Shown here: positions 1 to 6,919 of the stretch, in pieces
Numbering within the stretch: the first letter of the stretch is position 1
Layout: each line of letters starts with the position of its first letter
Assembly (NCBI GenBank): GCA_900768135.1
Contig: CAAGBT010000098.1
Span: forward strand, 1 to 48,154
DNA length: 48,154 nucleotides
Direction: 5' to 3'
DNA from: an uncultured Oscillospiraceae bacterium
GTDB taxonomy: Bacteria > Bacillota > Clostridia > Oscillospirales > Oscillospiraceae
The notes under the pieces: model-generated
Databases searched by the model: none
Seen by the model: the letters and a program-made list of their open reading frames with translations, nothing else
Told to the model about the DNA's origin: nothing
Position numbers and translations under genes: made by a program

Positions 1-74
1 TCTGACAGTATCAACTGGTGCTTGTCAAAGTTTCGTTGTTTAATTTACAAGGTACACGCTCCAACCGCGGAACA
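1..74 (-). other. Probable rRNA operon leader (5' part)
   Basis: This is transcribed leftwards from the promoter at 81-109 and holds no ORF. Read on the minus strand, 34-50 gives TTGTAAATTAAACAACG. That resembles the conserved boxA-adjacent leader sequence found ahead of 16S rRNA in Firmicutes (CTTTGAAAA.TAAACA type). No part of the mature 16S rRNA is visible before the edge, so an rrn operon to the left is inferred. A tRNA operon remains possible. Confidence 0.5.
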
Positions 75-80
75 GTTGCT

Positions 81-109
81 ATCTTACCACCCTCCCACTA
101 CTTTGTCAA
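81..109 (-). promoter_or_regulatory. Strong sigma-A promoter of rRNA type, leftward
   Basis: On the minus strand a perfect -35 TTGACA (104-109) and a -10 TAAGAT (81-86) are separated by 17 bp. Upstream of the -35, three A6 runs on the minus strand (114-119, 123-128, 138-143) form an UP-element-like block. The predicted transcript starts near 74 and leaves the window. The SLH gene that ends at 230 is upstream of this promoter and is not its target. Confidence 0.75.
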
Positions 110-184
110 CACCTTTTTTGCCTTTTTTCGACATTTCTTTTTTCCCAAGTTCTCTTGCCGGCAAAAACGCTGTATTTTCAATGG

Positions 185-221
185 TTTGCGGGCAGCCGCC
201 ATACAGCAGTCTGCCCGCAAA
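185..221 (-). terminator. Hairpin after the SLH gene
   Basis: An 11-bp inverted repeat (TTTGCGGGCAG, 185-195, with CTGCCCGCAAA, 211-221) lies just past the stop of the SLH gene. The minus-strand transcript continues with CCATTG and has no U-run. It may be a weak terminator or a 3'-end stabilising hairpin. Confidence 0.35.
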
Positions 222-229
222 AGTCCATT

Positions 230-1018
230 TTATTCCGCATTCCGCCCTATCAGCGCATCATAGCGCATCAGCAGCAGTGCCACCTGCGCGCGGCTGACGG
301 CCTGCGTGGGATACCATACGCATTCTTTTTCCGTGATCAGCCCGTTGTTCCACGCCCACGTTACCGCATCACGCCCGCTGTCGGACACCTTCGGCGCATA
401 GGGGTAGTCCTCCAGCGTCCCATTGATCTCCGGTTCGCCAGCCAGACGGTAAAGCACGATGAGCGCCTGCTCGCAGGAGAGAAACTCGTCCGGCTGGAAC
501 GCGCCGCCATCCACGCCGCCCATAAGCTTTTGCTGCACCATCCAGTTGATATAATCATAATACCACTCGTCCCCGGTCAGATCGCTGAACGACGCCCGCT
601 CCACAGCAGGCTCGCCGCCGGCAAAGCGATAAATAATGACCGCAAACTGCGAGCGCTCCACGCCGTATTCCGGGCGAAACAGCTTCTGCGCATCATCGCC
701 GCTCATCACACCCGATGAGACCGCATAATCCACCGCCTCGGCGTACCATGCATCCACCGAAACATCGGTAAACGTATAGACGGTTGCCGTGCCGTCTTCC
801 GCCGTAACGGTGATATCCACACCGCCATTTTCATTTGCCGTCATGGCGCCGATCGGGTCCGCTGTGTGCTGCGCATCACCTGCAGGATCATTCTGCACCG
901 CCTGCTGCGGCGTATCGGCCTCATCGCCTTCTGCGCGGTGTTTTCCTTTTCCGCGCAGCAGCAGCATCACCGTAAGCGCCAGCGCCAGCGCGACCAGAAG
1001 AATCAGTTTCTTTCGCAT
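230..1018 (-). CDS. S-layer homology (SLH) domain protein
   Basis: Encodes 262 aa. The start at 1018 was chosen because it follows GGAGTG at good spacing and begins a clear signal/anchor segment (MRKKLILLVALALALT, then an Arg/Lys-rich stretch). The longer reading frame upstream has no such features. Three SLH repeats follow a short linker: repeat 1 begins FTDVSVDAWYAEAVDYA, repeat 2 has FSDLTGDEWYYDYINW, and repeat 3 ends in SRAQVALLLMRY. SLH modules bind pyruvylated secondary cell-wall polymers and hold exported proteins on the cell surface. No catalytic domain is present, so this is a small surface protein carrying only SLH modules. It is transcribed away from the collagen-like gene and ends about 120 bp upstream of the rrn-type promoter. 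Confidence 0.8.
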   Translation of the reverse strand: MRKKLILLVALALALTVMLLLRGKGKHRAEGDEADTPQQAVQNDPAGDAQHTADPIGAMTANENGGVDITVTAEDGTATVYTFTDVSVDAWYAEAVDYAVSSGVMSGDDAQKLFRPEYGVERSQFAVIIYRFAGGEPAVERASFSDLTGDEWYYDYINWMVQQKLMGGVDGGAFQPDEFLSCEQALIVLYRLAGEPEINGTLEDYPYAPKVSDSGRDAVTWAWNNGLITEKECVWYPTQAVSRAQVALLLMRYDALIGRNAE

Positions 1019-1053
1019 TGCTTTCACTCCATTTTCGCAGAACATACGCTGGT

Positions 1054-1082
1054 ATGGTAACATATCTCCCGCTTTCATGCAA
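1054..1082 (-). promoter_or_regulatory. Candidate sigma-A promoter of the SLH gene
   Basis: On the minus strand TTGCAT (1077-1082) and TACCAT (1054-1059) are spaced by 17 bp. Each matches consensus at 4 of 6 positions. The transcript would start about 30 nt ahead of the ATG at 1018. The match is moderate and the call tentative. Confidence 0.35.
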
Positions 1083-1136
1083 GAATTTTTGATATTGTTT
1101 ACAGAATGTGTACAAAGCAGGGCTTTTGCGCCGCAC

Positions 1137-1163
1137 ACCTCCTGCCCGCCTGCGCATAGAATG
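1137..1163 (+). promoter_or_regulatory. Candidate mother-cell (sigma-K/E-like) promoter of the collagen-like gene
   Basis: CATAGAATG at 1155-1163 matches the sigma-K -10 consensus CATAnnnTA at all fixed positions but the last. An AC dinucleotide at 1137-1138 sits 16 bp upstream, as expected for the sigma-K -35. The start would fall about 30 nt before the gene. No good sigma-A pair is seen here. Short consensus elements occur by chance, so the support comes mainly from the spore-surface nature of the product. Confidence 0.35.
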
Positions 1164-1201
1164 AAGCGCAGGGATTTTCCTGCTCATGAACCTAAAGGAG
1201 G

Positions 1202-1801
1202 GTGATCGTTATCAAACGCTTTCAGAACAACTGCAGCTGTACCTGCAGAGAGAGCTTTCCGCCGCCTTGTCCCGCGCCTTGTCCTGCGCCCTGTCCCGCA
1301 CCTTGTCCCGCGCCATATCCGCCGCCTTATCCGCCCCTTCCTCCGGTCGGTCCCGCAGGCCCGACCGGACCGCAAGGTCCGCAGGGGGCTGTCGGCGCAG
1401 CCGGTCCCATGGGACCGACCGGCCCGCAAGGCGTGCAGGGCATTCAGGGTGTTCCGGGTCCGCTCGGCCCTACAGGCCCGCAAGGCGTACAGGGCATCCA
1501 GGGCATTCAGGGCGAGGTTGGACCCGCCGGGCCAACCGGACCGCGAGGTCTGACGGGCGCGACCGGCGCGACTGGCGCGGCAGGCGCCGCAGGGACTGCC
1601 GGCGCGACCGGGCCGACCGGGCCGCAGGGTCCCACCGGTCTCACTGGCCCCACTGGCCCCACTGGCCCCACTGGTCCCACTGGTCCTGCCGATACGCGCG
1701 TTGCAGCGGCGGTTGCTAACGCAGCAAGTCTTGAAGATACCACCGAAACGCTCAATGCGCTGCTTGCCAATCTGCGCGCGGCCGGACTGCTCGCCACCTG
1801 A
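1202..1801 (+). CDS. Collagen-like (Gly-X-Y repeat) protein, probable spore-surface protein
   Basis: Encodes 199 aa if the GTG at 1202 is used. The order is: a short head with KRFQNN and three Cys (CSCTC), four CPAP units, a Pro/Tyr stretch, about 38 Gly-X-Y triplets rich in GPTGPQG (residues about 50-162), and a 37-residue tail (from DTRVAAAV to the stop) with an amphipathic helix NALLANLRAAGLL. Triplets of this type with many threonines form collagen-like triple helices in BclA-type exosporium proteins. The Cys-rich head could crosslink, and the tail could nucleate trimers. The start is doubtful: the GTG overlaps a nearly perfect SD (AAAGGAGG, 1194-1201), and the best-spaced codon is ATC at 1211, giving a KRFQNN start. 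A phage-tail-fibre role is less likely because no phage genes are nearby. Confidence 0.8.
   Translation: MIVIKRFQNNCSCTCRESFPPPCPAPCPAPCPAPCPAPYPPPYPPLPPVGPAGPTGPQGPQGAVGAAGPMGPTGPQGVQGIQGVPGPLGPTGPQGVQGIQGIQGEVGPAGPTGPRGLTGATGATGAAGAAGTAGATGPTGPQGPTGLTGPTGPTGPTGPTGPADTRVAAAVANAASLEDTTETLNALLANLRAAGLLAT
1265..1312 (+). repeat. Four tandem 12-bp repeats encoding CPAP units
   Basis: Units at 1265-1276, 1277-1288, 1289-1300 and 1301-1312 are variants of CCTTGTCCCGCG. Together they give Pro-Cys-Pro-Ala repeated four times in the head of the collagen-like protein. The differences are mostly at third codon positions. Confidence 0.85.
1642..1686 (+). repeat. Five tandem 9-bp repeats (Gly-Pro-Thr units) in the collagen-like gene
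   Basis: Three identical CACTGGCCC copies (1642-1668) are followed by two identical CACTGGTCC copies (1669-1686). They encode consecutive GPT triplets. Identity at silent positions points to recent slippage, so the copy number is probably variable between strains. Confidence 0.85.
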
Positions 1802-1806
1802 GAAAC

Positions 1807-1832
1807 TGCGGCGCGGCATAAACCGCGCCGCA
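1807..1832 (+). terminator. GC hairpin after the collagen-like gene
   Basis: A perfect 10-bp stem, TGCGGCGCGG (1807-1816) with CCGCGCCGCA (1823-1832) and loop CATAAA, starts 6 nt after the stop. No U-run follows, so it may be a leaky terminator or a 3' protective structure rather than a full stop ahead of the glycosyltransferase gene. Confidence 0.45.
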
Positions 1833-1841
1833 ATACATACG

Positions 1842-1850
1842 CATATAATA
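1842..1850 (+). promoter_or_regulatory. Candidate mother-cell -10 element before the glycosyltransferase gene
   Basis: CATATAATA is an exact match to the sigma-K -10 consensus CATAnnnTA. The nearest AC (1822-1823) is 18 bp upstream, slightly farther than usual. The transcript would begin about 27 nt before the proposed ATT start at 1884. The match is short and the assignment tentative. Confidence 0.3.
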
Positions 1851-1883
1851 TATGATAAGCAAAGCCAGAAAGAGGGGATCCCC

Positions 1884-2978
1884 ATTTCTTACCGGATCTG
1901 TGTTTACGCTATCTGCAAAAATGAGGCGCAGTTTGTTGACCGTTTTATGGATTCCATGCGTGAGGCGGACGACATCTGCGTGCTGGACACCGGCTCGACC
2001 GACGACACGGTCGAGCGCCTGCGCGCCCGCGGAGCGTGCGTGGAGCAAAAGATCATCGCGCCATGGCGCTTTGACAGCGCCCGAAACGAGTCGCTGAAGC
2101 TCATTCCGGAACACGCTGACATCTGCTGCTGCATCGACCTTGACGAGCAGTTCCGTCCCGGCTGGCGCGCAGCGCTGGAAAAAGCGTGGAAGCCGGACAC
2201 AACGCGCGCCCGTTACCGCTACACCTGGAGCTTTCTGCCGGACGGGCGCGAGGGCTGCGTGTTCTGGGCGGATAAGATCCACAAAAACGGCTGTTACCGC
2301 TGGACCGGTCCAGTACACGAGGTCCTCTCCTACACCGACACAGAAAGCGAGCGCTTTGCCGAGGCTGCCGGTGTACAGCTTGATCATCATCCCGACCCGC
2401 GCAAGTCGCGCGGGCAATATCTGCCGCTGCTGGAGCTGGCCGTGCGCGAAGCGCCGGACAACGACCGGAATCGCCACTATCTTGGCCGCGAGTACTTTTT
2501 CCGCGGCGAATGGGAAAAAGCCATCGCCACGCTGAAGGAGCATCTTGCCATGCCGCAGGCCGTCTGGCGCGATGAGCGCTGCGCCTCGATGCGCTACATT
2601 GCGCGCTGTCTGCGCCATCTCGGGCGCGAGGCCGAGGCCGCGCTCTGGCTGCACCGCGCCATTGCCGAAGCGCCGCATCTGCGCGAGCCGTATCTGGAAT
2701 TTGCCGACCTTCTCTACGCGCAGCAGAACTGGCACGGCGTTATCTTCATGGTACGGCGTGCGCTGGCGATCGCGGAGCGGCCGCGCACCTATATCTGCGA
2801 GCCGTTTGCATGGGGCAGCCTCCCTTACGACCTGCTCGCCATCGCATACTATCGCCTTGGAATGCTCCCGGAAGCCGCAGAAAACGCAAGGCGCGCCGCC
2901 GAAAGCGCGCCGGAGGACGCGCGCCTGCAAGGCAATCTCGCGCTGCTGGAACGCGCATTGAAGGAGGCGAACCGGTAA
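1884..2978 (+). CDS. Family 2 glycosyltransferase with C-terminal TPR repeats
   Basis: Encodes about 364 aa. The N-terminal GT-A fold begins YRICVYAICKNE and carries DTGSTDDT (nucleotide-binding loop) and a DLDEQ acidic motif (DxD type, for metal and sugar nucleotide). The C-terminal half consists of helical TPR-like pairs, e.g. NRHYLGREYFFRGEWEKAI. Such enzymes transfer a sugar from a nucleotide sugar to protein or glycan acceptors. The conserved N-terminus has no in-frame ATG, GTG or TTG nearby. The likely start is ATT at 1884, 6 nt after AGAGGGG; in-frame start codons farther upstream lie inside the collagen-like gene. In Clostridioides difficile the glycosyltransferase SgtA is encoded beside bclA3 and glycosylates it, so the adjacent collagen-like protein is the obvious candidate acceptor here. 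That link is inference. Confidence 0.8.
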   Translation: MSYRICVYAICKNEAQFVDRFMDSMREADDICVLDTGSTDDTVERLRARGACVEQKIIAPWRFDSARNESLKLIPEHADICCCIDLDEQFRPGWRAALEKAWKPDTTRARYRYTWSFLPDGREGCVFWADKIHKNGCYRWTGPVHEVLSYTDTESERFAEAAGVQLDHHPDPRKSRGQYLPLLELAVREAPDNDRNRHYLGREYFFRGEWEKAIATLKEHLAMPQAVWRDERCASMRYIARCLRHLGREAEAALWLHRAIAEAPHLREPYLEFADLLYAQQNWHGVIFMVRRALAIAERPRTYICEPFAWGSLPYDLLAIAYYRLGMLPEAAENARRAAESAPEDARLQGNLALLERALKEANR

Positions 2979-3059
2979 TCGTCCTCCTTCTTTTTGTTAC
3001 GGTTGCTTTTCTCGCCAGTTTATGATAAATTGGAAAAATCACAGCATCGAGGTATGGCC

Positions 3060-3833
3060 ATGGAGCTTTGCGAACGTTATCTATCCTATATGAGCGCACT
3101 GTGCGAAGGAACGCTGCCCGCGCCGGAAGCGCTGCATCTTTCCGGCGAAACGCCGGTAGAGCGCACCGCGCAGCTGCAAAAAGCGCTGCAAACGCTGAGC
3201 GTTCCCGATTTTGTCCGTCTCTGCGCCGCAAGCGCGGGAGACAAGCTGGACGAAGCCATTTTCAAAGACTACAGCGAAGAAGCTTTTTCCCGCGCGCTGC
3301 TGGAAAAAATGTCCGGCGCGGAGGAAGCGGAGCCTCCGCAGCAAGCGGACGCTCCGCCCGCCCCCGATCCCGATGCGGGCAAGCACGCCTTCGAGGTCTT
3401 CTGCGACTGTGTGGCTCTGGACGAACAGCTCGTTGCGTACCTCATCGATATTTTGAAGCGCGGCGACCGCGCCGCATTCTACAGGCTTTCGCAGGTCACA
3501 ACGCATCTGGATCTCGACCCGCGCGAATTTCTCTACTGGCTCGCCCACCGTGAGGACTACGGCACGGCAGGCGAGCGCGCCTGCGCAGCCATTCTGGATG
3601 CGTGCTTCGCGCGGCTCTACGAGGAAGGGCAGGGCGAGCTGCTGGGCGCGCTGCTCTCGGGCGATCAGAAAACGTTCGAGCTGTTCCGCACGGAAGCGCC
3701 CGAGCTGCGCCAGCTTCCCGCCGCAACATACGAGTGGTTCAGCCGGAATTATCTGGACCGCGACTATCCGCTGCGGTTTATTCTGATGTGCAACGGCATT
3801 GTCTTTCCCGACACGCCGGAGGAGAAAAAATGA
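3060..3833 (+). CDS. Protein of unknown function, coupled to the YnbB-like gene
   Basis: Encodes 257 aa from the ATG at 3060, which is 7 nt after GAGG; an in-frame ATG at 3054 is too close to that site. I recognise no family. The protein is soluble and mostly helical, has no signal peptide or membrane segment, and contains an Ala/Pro/Glu-rich linker near residue 90-105 (PPQQADAPPAPDP). This splits an N-terminal helical part (VPDFVRLCAAS) from a C-terminal part (FEVFCDCVALDEQLVAYL, YEWFSRNYLDRDYPLRF). It ends at ATGA overlapping the next gene by 4 bp, implying translational coupling and perhaps related function. A TATGAT at 3021-3026 could be a -10 element, but no good -35 accompanies it. Confidence 0.7.
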   Translation: MELCERYLSYMSALCEGTLPAPEALHLSGETPVERTAQLQKALQTLSVPDFVRLCAASAGDKLDEAIFKDYSEEAFSRALLEKMSGAEEAEPPQQADAPPAPDPDAGKHAFEVFCDCVALDEQLVAYLIDILKRGDRAAFYRLSQVTTHLDLDPREFLYWLAHREDYGTAGERACAAILDACFARLYEEGQGELLGALLSGDQKTFELFRTEAPELRQLPAATYEWFSRNYLDRDYPLRFILMCNGIVFPDTPEEKK

Positions 3834-5113
3834 ACAGAGACGAGATGTATCTATCGCTTGGCGTGAGCGGCAAAGTCCTTCAATTTGGCGAATCCGTTCT
3901 GGATGAGCTGAAGCCCCGCTTTGCCGAGATCGACGCGACCGCCGAGCTGAATCAGGCCAAGGTCATCGCCGCAATGCAGAAAAACCGCGTGAACGCCACG
4001 CATTTTGCCGCCACGACCGGCTACGGCTACGACGACGAGGGCCGCGACAACCTGGAGCGGGTCTATGCGAGTGCCTTTCACACCGAGGCCGCGCTTGTCC
4101 GCCCGCAGATTACCTGCGGCACGCACGCGCTGGCTATTGCGCTTTCAGCGAATCTGCTGCCCGGCGATGAGCTGCTCGCCATCTCTGGCAAACCCTACGA
4201 CACGCTTGAGGAGGTCATCGGCATCCGGGAAAGCCCATGCTCGCTCCGCGAGTACGGCGTTTCCTATGCGCAGGTCGATCTCCTGGCAGACGGCAGCTTC
4301 GACTTTCCCGCCATTGAGCGCGCCCTGAACGAAAAAACCAAACTCATCCACATCCAGCGTTCCAAGGGCTACTGCCCGCGCCCAACGATCTCCGTCTCCG
4401 CCATCGGCGAGGCCATCGCCTTCTGCAAAAAGCTGCGCCCCGATGTGGCCGTCATGGTTGATAACTGCTACGGTGAGTTTGTGGAAGCGCTTGAGCCGAG
4501 CGACCTCGGCGCGGACATGATCGTCGGCAGCCTCATCAAAAACCCCGGCGGCGGTCTTGCGCCCATCGGCGGCTACATCTGCGGTACGCGGCAGTGTGTG
4601 GAGCGCTGTGCCTACCGGCTTTCCGCGCCGGGACTCGGGCAGGAGGTGGGCGCAAACCTGGGCCTCATGCCCGCGCTGTATCAGGGCTTCTTCCTTGCGC
4701 CCAGCGTTGTTTCCGGCGCGGTCAAGGGCGCGGTGTTCGTTGCTGCGTGCTATGAAAAGCTCGGCTTTACGGTCGTCCCCTCGTCAAAGGAGGCGCGGCA
4801 CGATATTATCCAATGTGTGGAGCTGGGTTCTCCCAAGGGTATGTCCGCTTTCTGCAAGGGCATTCAGTCCGCCGCCGCAGTGGACAGCTATGTCGATCCT
4901 GTCCCCGCGCCGATGCCCGGCTACGATTCCGACGTGATCATGGCGGCAGGCGCGTTCGTGCAGGGCAGCTCCATCGAGCTGTCGGCGGACGGTCCCGTGC
5001 GCCCGCCCTATGCCGTTTACTATCAGGGCGGCCTGACGTGGTATCACGCCAAGCTCGGCGTGCTGCTCTCGCTGCAGAAAATGCTCGACGCCGGCCTCAT
5101 CACGCTGCCCTGA
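3830..5113 (+). CDS. ynbB: PLP-dependent aluminium-resistance/methionine gamma-lyase-type protein (YnbB family)
   Basis: Encodes 427 aa, the usual length. The fold is type I aminotransferase. The predicted Schiff-base lysine is K237 in GSLIKNPGGG, with D211 in VMVDNCYGE positioned to hold the PLP ring nitrogen, and TCGTHALA (about 96-103) as the phosphate-binding region. The family is annotated as aluminium resistance protein or methionine gamma-lyase-like from homology; the physiological substrate is unsettled. The start overlaps the stop of the unknown gene (ATGA). In other Firmicutes ynbB lies near hfq/miaA or glnA, so this neighbourhood differs. Confidence 0.88.
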   Translation: MNRDEMYLSLGVSGKVLQFGESVLDELKPRFAEIDATAELNQAKVIAAMQKNRVNATHFAATTGYGYDDEGRDNLERVYASAFHTEAALVRPQITCGTHALAIALSANLLPGDELLAISGKPYDTLEEVIGIRESPCSLREYGVSYAQVDLLADGSFDFPAIERALNEKTKLIHIQRSKGYCPRPTISVSAIGEAIAFCKKLRPDVAVMVDNCYGEFVEALEPSDLGADMIVGSLIKNPGGGLAPIGGYICGTRQCVERCAYRLSAPGLGQEVGANLGLMPALYQGFFLAPSVVSGAVKGAVFVAACYEKLGFTVVPSSKEARHDIIQCVELGSPKGMSAFCKGIQSAAAVDSYVDPVPAPMPGYDSDVIMAAGAFVQGSSIELSADGPVRPPYAVYYQGGLTWYHAKLGVLLSLQKMLDAGLITLP

Positions 5114-5261
5114 GTCTCATTTCTTTTCCGGAGGGCTTTCCCCCATGCTCATTCGCCGAACGCCTCTGACAAACCGGCATTTCCGCCGCCGTCCGCCTCC
5201 GCGTGCTGTTGTTTCTGCCAAAATCAAAAATCAACAGTACAAAGGAGTTTAATAATTCAAT

Positions 5262-6170
5262 ATGTGGTTCTGGCTTTCTCTTGCCGCCCTGCTCTGCTGG
5301 AGCGGGAGCGACCTCTTCTCCAAGATCGGCTGTCAGGGTGAGGACGATCACCTCGCTCACCTCAAAATGGTCATCGCCGTGGGCGTTGTGATGGGTCTGC
5401 ACGCCGCGTTCGAAATTTTCATCGGCGGCACGGAGATCAGTATGGCTATCATCTGGACATACCTCCCCGTTTCCCTGCTGTACATTGGCTCGATGACGCT
5501 CGGGTATCTGGGGCTGCGGTACATTGAGCTGTCTGTTTCCTCGCCGATCTGCAACTCGTCCGGCGCGCTCGTCGCCGTGATGACGCTGCTGTTCCTTGGC
5601 GGCGAGGACTATTCCCCGCTTGCCATCGGCGCCATCGTTCTCGTGTGCATCGGCGCCATTGGCCTCGGCGTGGTGGACGCCACGGAGGACCCCGCGCTGC
5701 GCGCAGCCCGCCAGGCCGAGGGCAACCGCAAGTACGCCAAGAGCTTCCTTGCCCTTGCGCTGCCCGTGGCCTACTGCCTGCTTGACGCCGCCGGCACCTT
5801 TGCCGACAACCGCGTGCTGGAAACGCTGGATGAGGGCAGCGCAAACTGCGCCTACGAGCTGACATTTCTCTTCGCGGCCGCCGTATGCTTCATCTATGTG
5901 GTCCTGATCAAGAAGGACCGCCTGCTGCCCAAGCGTGAAGCGCCGAAGTACATCGGCGCCATCTGCGAGACTGCCGGGCAGTTCGCTTACATCTACGCCA
6001 TCTCCGATACGGAGCATCTGGCGATGTCCGCGCCGATCATCAGCTCCTACTGCGCAGCCAGCGTGCTGTGGAGCCGGCTCTTCCTGAAGGAAAAACTCTC
6101 ATGGAAGCACTATCTGATGATTGTATTCGTTGTTATCGGCATCGCCGTAATGGGCGTGTTCGACCTCTGA
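5262..6170 (+). CDS. DMT superfamily (EamA-type) transporter
   Basis: Encodes 302 aa with about 10 hydrophobic segments, starting MWFWLSLAALLCWSGSDLFSK and ending LMIVFVVIGIAVMGVFDL. It contains two EamA-like halves, the second starting near AKSFLALALPVAYCLLD. These proteins export or import small metabolites. The substrate cannot be read from the sequence. The AAAGGAG site (5241-5247) is 14 nt from the ATG, which is long, but no better start exists. The gene is separated by about 150 bp from the PLP enzyme gene and ends at a strong terminator. Confidence 0.8.
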   Translation: MWFWLSLAALLCWSGSDLFSKIGCQGEDDHLAHLKMVIAVGVVMGLHAAFEIFIGGTEISMAIIWTYLPVSLLYIGSMTLGYLGLRYIELSVSSPICNSSGALVAVMTLLFLGGEDYSPLAIGAIVLVCIGAIGLGVVDATEDPALRAARQAEGNRKYAKSFLALALPVAYCLLDAAGTFADNRVLETLDEGSANCAYELTFLFAAAVCFIYVVLIKKDRLLPKREAPKYIGAICETAGQFAYIYAISDTEHLAMSAPIISSYCAASVLWSRLFLKEKLSWKHYLMIVFVVIGIAVMGVFDL

Positions 6171-6181
6171 GCGCCGCAAAA

Positions 6182-6213
6182 AAAGCCTCCTGTGCATCCG
6201 CACAGGAGGCTTT
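6182..6213. terminator. Bidirectional rho-independent terminator
   Basis: A perfect 14-bp stem, AAAGCCTCCTGTGC (6182-6195) with GCACAGGAGGCTTT (6200-6213) and loop ATCC, lies between the convergent DMT transporter and cyclase genes. A T-rich stretch follows on the plus strand and an A-rich one precedes it, so it can serve both transcripts. Confidence 0.92.
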
Positions 6214-6222
6214 CCGTATTTT

Positions 6223-6867
6223 TTATTCAAACCACGCCACGGCGCGCACCGGCGAGCCGTCGCAGTCCTCCAGCCTGAGCGGGAAGCAGCTGAAGGAAAA
6301 CAGCTCGCTGCCGCACTGGTCCAGATTTTTAAGGTTCTCAATGTTCACGATGTCCTTTTCCGCAAACAGCCGCTTGTGCCGCGTCAGGTTTTCGTCGGCA
6401 ATGGGATCCAGCCCGATCACGTCAAAGCCGATCCCCTTATAATCTCCCGCGAGGATCATGTCCATCACGGCATCGTCCAGGCAGGGATAGTCGCCGAAGT
6501 AGCTTTCCGTTCCCCAGCGCTTGTCCCAGCCAAGGTTAAAGAGCAGAAAATCCGCCTGTGCGGCTTTTTCGCCGTAAGGCGACAGCTGCGCCATCGTGAT
6601 CGCCTCGCCCTCGCGCAGCGCGCGGCAATCGATCACGAGTGCCTTGCCGATGAACTGGCTCGCCGGGAACTGATCGAGCGTTGTCCTGCCCGCGAACAGA
6701 TGTGCAGGCGGATCCATATGCGTCCCCGTATGCGTGAACATCTGCACGAGCGTTTCCTTGAAGCCGTCCCTTTCGTATGTGTTGGCCGGCGTGAACTTCG
6801 GCGGTTCCGTTCCCGGGTAGACCGGCATACCCGGCCGGATGGTGTGTGTCAGGTCGATCACTTTCAT
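6223..6867 (-). CDS. Cyclase-family (kynurenine formamidase-like) metal hydrolase
   Basis: Encodes 214 aa, typical for the family (PF04199). The metal-binding signature is HTGTHMDPPAH, residues 46-56, with H46, H50, D52 and H56 as expected ligands. It opens MKVIDLTHTIRPGMPVYPG, as family members do. Members include arylformamidases and isatin hydrolases. The context has no tryptophan-degradation genes, so the substrate stays open. It lies 52 bp downstream of the SLOG-domain gene on the same strand, probably co-transcribed. The SD site GGAAGG precedes the start. Confidence 0.85.
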   Translation of the reverse strand: MKVIDLTHTIRPGMPVYPGTEPPKFTPANTYERDGFKETLVQMFTHTGTHMDPPAHLFAGRTTLDQFPASQFIGKALVIDCRALREGEAITMAQLSPYGEKAAQADFLLFNLGWDKRWGTESYFGDYPCLDDAVMDMILAGDYKGIGFDVIGLDPIADENLTRHKRLFAEKDIVNIENLKNLDQCGSELFSFSCFPLRLEDCDGSPVRAVAWFE

Positions 6868-6919
6868 ACAATTTCCTTCCTTTGCAATCTCAGGTCGTTC
6901 TTATCCGGCGCACCGCTTT

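Noticed and set aside
1642..1686. Tandem repeats considered as a CRISPR array
   Set aside because: The units are 9 bp, without spacers, in frame and encode GPT triplets. No cas genes are present.
1186..1719. ORF starting at ATG 1186 with SD-like context, overlapping the collagen-like gene
   Set aside because: It would give an Arg/Ser-rich protein in the +1 frame of the Gly-X-Y repeats, with no family features. The Gly-X-Y frame is clearly the coding one.
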